From Dromiciops gliroides (Eukaryota; Chordata; Mammalia; Microbiotheria; Microbiotheriidae), in NCBI RefSeq assembly GCF_019393635.1, contig NC_057861.1, positions 458,732,330 to 458,796,329 of the forward strand: a stretch of 64,000 nt of DNA, given 5' to 3'. The notes under the pieces were generated by a model. That model saw only the letters and a list, made by a program, of their open reading frames with translations, was not told the origin of the DNA and searched no databases. Below, one piece after another: positions 62,554 through 64,000 of this stretch; position 1 is the stretch's first letter, and every line of letters starts with the position of its first letter. Made by a program: the position numbers and the translations under genes.

Positions 62554-62986
62554 AACTGTGTAAGTAAAGGATGGTAAACAAAGGTGGCAAGAAATTCTTC
62601 TGAAAAAGGACTTTCAGTTCTAAGTGGCTCGTAAGTTCAAAACAAGTCAACATACAATACAGCAACAATAACAAAAAAAGGCTAACTTCATCTTAGGCTG
62701 AATGAATAGAAATTTGGTGTAACAAAGCATGGAAGTGACAATCCCACTATACTCTCATCTGGTCAGGTCACATCTGGAGTCCTTTTCCAGATATCCACCT
62801 ATTCTTATATCTACCTTTTAAAAGGGACATTGAAAAGTGAAGGACAACCAGAAGGAAAACTAGGATTGGAAAGACTCAAAACCATTTCATAAAAAGATAA
62901 GATGGAAGAATATGGGATGGTTAATTTCTAAAAGAGAATGCAGACTTCAAATATTTGAAGGACTTTTAAGTGAAATTCCCTTGTTT

Positions 62987-63150
62987 AGGGGGCAGCTAGG
63001 TGGTGCAGTGGATAAAGCACCAGTTCTGGATTCAGGAGGTCCTGAGTTCAAATCCAGTCTCAGACACTTGACACTTACTAGCTGTATGACCCTGGGCAAG
63101 TCACTTTAACCCTCATTGCCCAGCAAAACAAAAAACAAACAAAGAAAAAA
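62987..63150 (+). mobile_element. WSINE1-type SINE (third of three in L3)
   Basis: Flanks gaaattcccttgttt (62972-62986) and gaaatttccttgttt (63151-63165) differ at one position. Confidence 0.94.
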
Positions 63151-63454
63151 GAAATTTCCTTGTTTGGCTCTGATGGACAGAACTAATACAGCTGAATACA
63201 AATCACAGGGAAGCCCATTTCAGAGCACTATGACTTTGGGCAGGACAACAACTTCCCTAAATATCAGGTTACTTATCTGTAAAATCAAATGAAGGGATCA
63301 GACTTAGGTGATTTGCAAGATCTGTTCTAACTATGTAATTTTACAATTGTATGGATCACTTTCCATTAGGTAAAAATATGGCTTCCATCATTCTTCAGAA
63401 AAGTATTAAAAACTAAACCAGCTGGTTAACATTACAACAATATATTATAATCAA

Positions 63455-63720
63455 ACCAGCTGGGTGGCAAAGTGAATAGAGTGCTGGTTCTAGAGTAAGG
63501 AAGACCTAAGTTCAAATCTAGCCTCATATTCTTAGTAGCTGTGTGACATTGCACCAATCACTTAGCCTCTGCTTGCTTCTGTTTCCTTAACTGTAAAATG
63601 GAGATACTACTAGCATCTATCTGACAAGGCTGTTGTGAAGATAAAATGAGATGATATTTGTAAAATGCTTAGCAAATGCCTGACATATAGTAGATGCTGT
63701 CTAAATATTTATTCTCTCTC
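63455..63720 (+). mobile_element. MIR-type CORE-SINE, nearly full length
   Basis: 'ctgggtggcaaagtgaatag', 'gtagctgtgtgacattgca', 'aactgtaaaatggagatact' and 'tgcctgacatatagtagatg' in order. Confidence 0.85.
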
Positions 63721-64000
63721 CCCTACCAAGCCAAATAGGAAAAACTCAGAATCTTGAAAGAGAATAAATATTTAAAATAAACAAATTAACTAACAATTAA
63801 AGACTCCTCCAGCTATTTAACAGATATTTGTATGTATTACAAATGCAACAGATACCCTACTGTATGATGAATAGTAATGATGATGACAATTATATTTTTA
63901 ATAGATGTCATACCTAACACTAATAATCTCCAAATCACCCAGAATGAAGTTTTCAAAGCACAGAGGCCTAGAAAGAAAATCAAAACTATGCCAACTTTCC

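Larger units (their letters stand above)
62020..63350 (+). mobile_element. CR1/L3 LINE fragment carrying three SINEs
   Basis: Between and around the SINEs the sequence follows L3: 'tgaaaatgacacaaagcaga', 'tcttaggctgaatga', 'tcacatctggagtcctttt' and 'tttgaaggacttttaagtg'. The end near 63330 reads 'gatctgttctaactatgtaa'. Confidence 0.65.

Overview
The window is AT-rich vertebrate nuclear DNA from a marsupial. Three things support this. There are about two dozen copies of a roughly 140-bp tRNA-derived CORE-SINE that ends shortly after a run reading 'cacttaacccc', without the long 3' extension I associate with opossum copies; this suits an Australasian (WSINE1-type) lineage. Mar1-type and MIR-type CORE-SINEs are also present, with L1, L2, CR1/L3 and RTE LINE fossils. 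Finally, the one clear gene is a split vertebrate gene with canonical GT-AG introns. Species and chromosome cannot be stated. Repeat family names and gene identity rest on recognition from memory, not on a database search.

The gene is SKIC3 (TTC37), the tetratricopeptide scaffold of the cytoplasmic Ski complex. It lies on the minus strand. Fifteen coding exons run from 59415 down to the stop codon at 15625, followed by a 3'UTR that ends near 14250. Together they encode about the last 595 residues of a protein of roughly 1,560. The 5' part of the gene, its promoter and the upstream exons lie beyond the right edge; no further coding exon is visible between 59416 and 64000. All intron phases agree except inside the exon at 24414-24542, where two single-base deletions break the frame.

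Layout: 1-14250 is intergenic. It holds a possible last exon of a convergent gene at 199-257 (FAM81B by synteny, unproven), then stacked L1 fragments, solo LTRs and SINEs. 14250-15624 is the SKIC3 3'UTR with a long AT/GA microsatellite. 15625-59415 holds the SKIC3 exons in repeat-filled introns. 59416-64000 is upstream intron with L2, CR1/L3 and SINE copies.

The most notable repeat structures are: a retroposon of about 443 bp with a repeated body and an L2-like tail, bounded by a perfect 10-bp target duplication inside an L1; a solo LTR that splits a SINE; three related solo LTRs; an L1-LTR-SINE stack at 21900-23700; and a long L2 reverse-transcriptase fossil at 48520-51820. I found no tRNA, rRNA, CRISPR or intact mobile-element gene, and no evidence of a novel multi-gene system.
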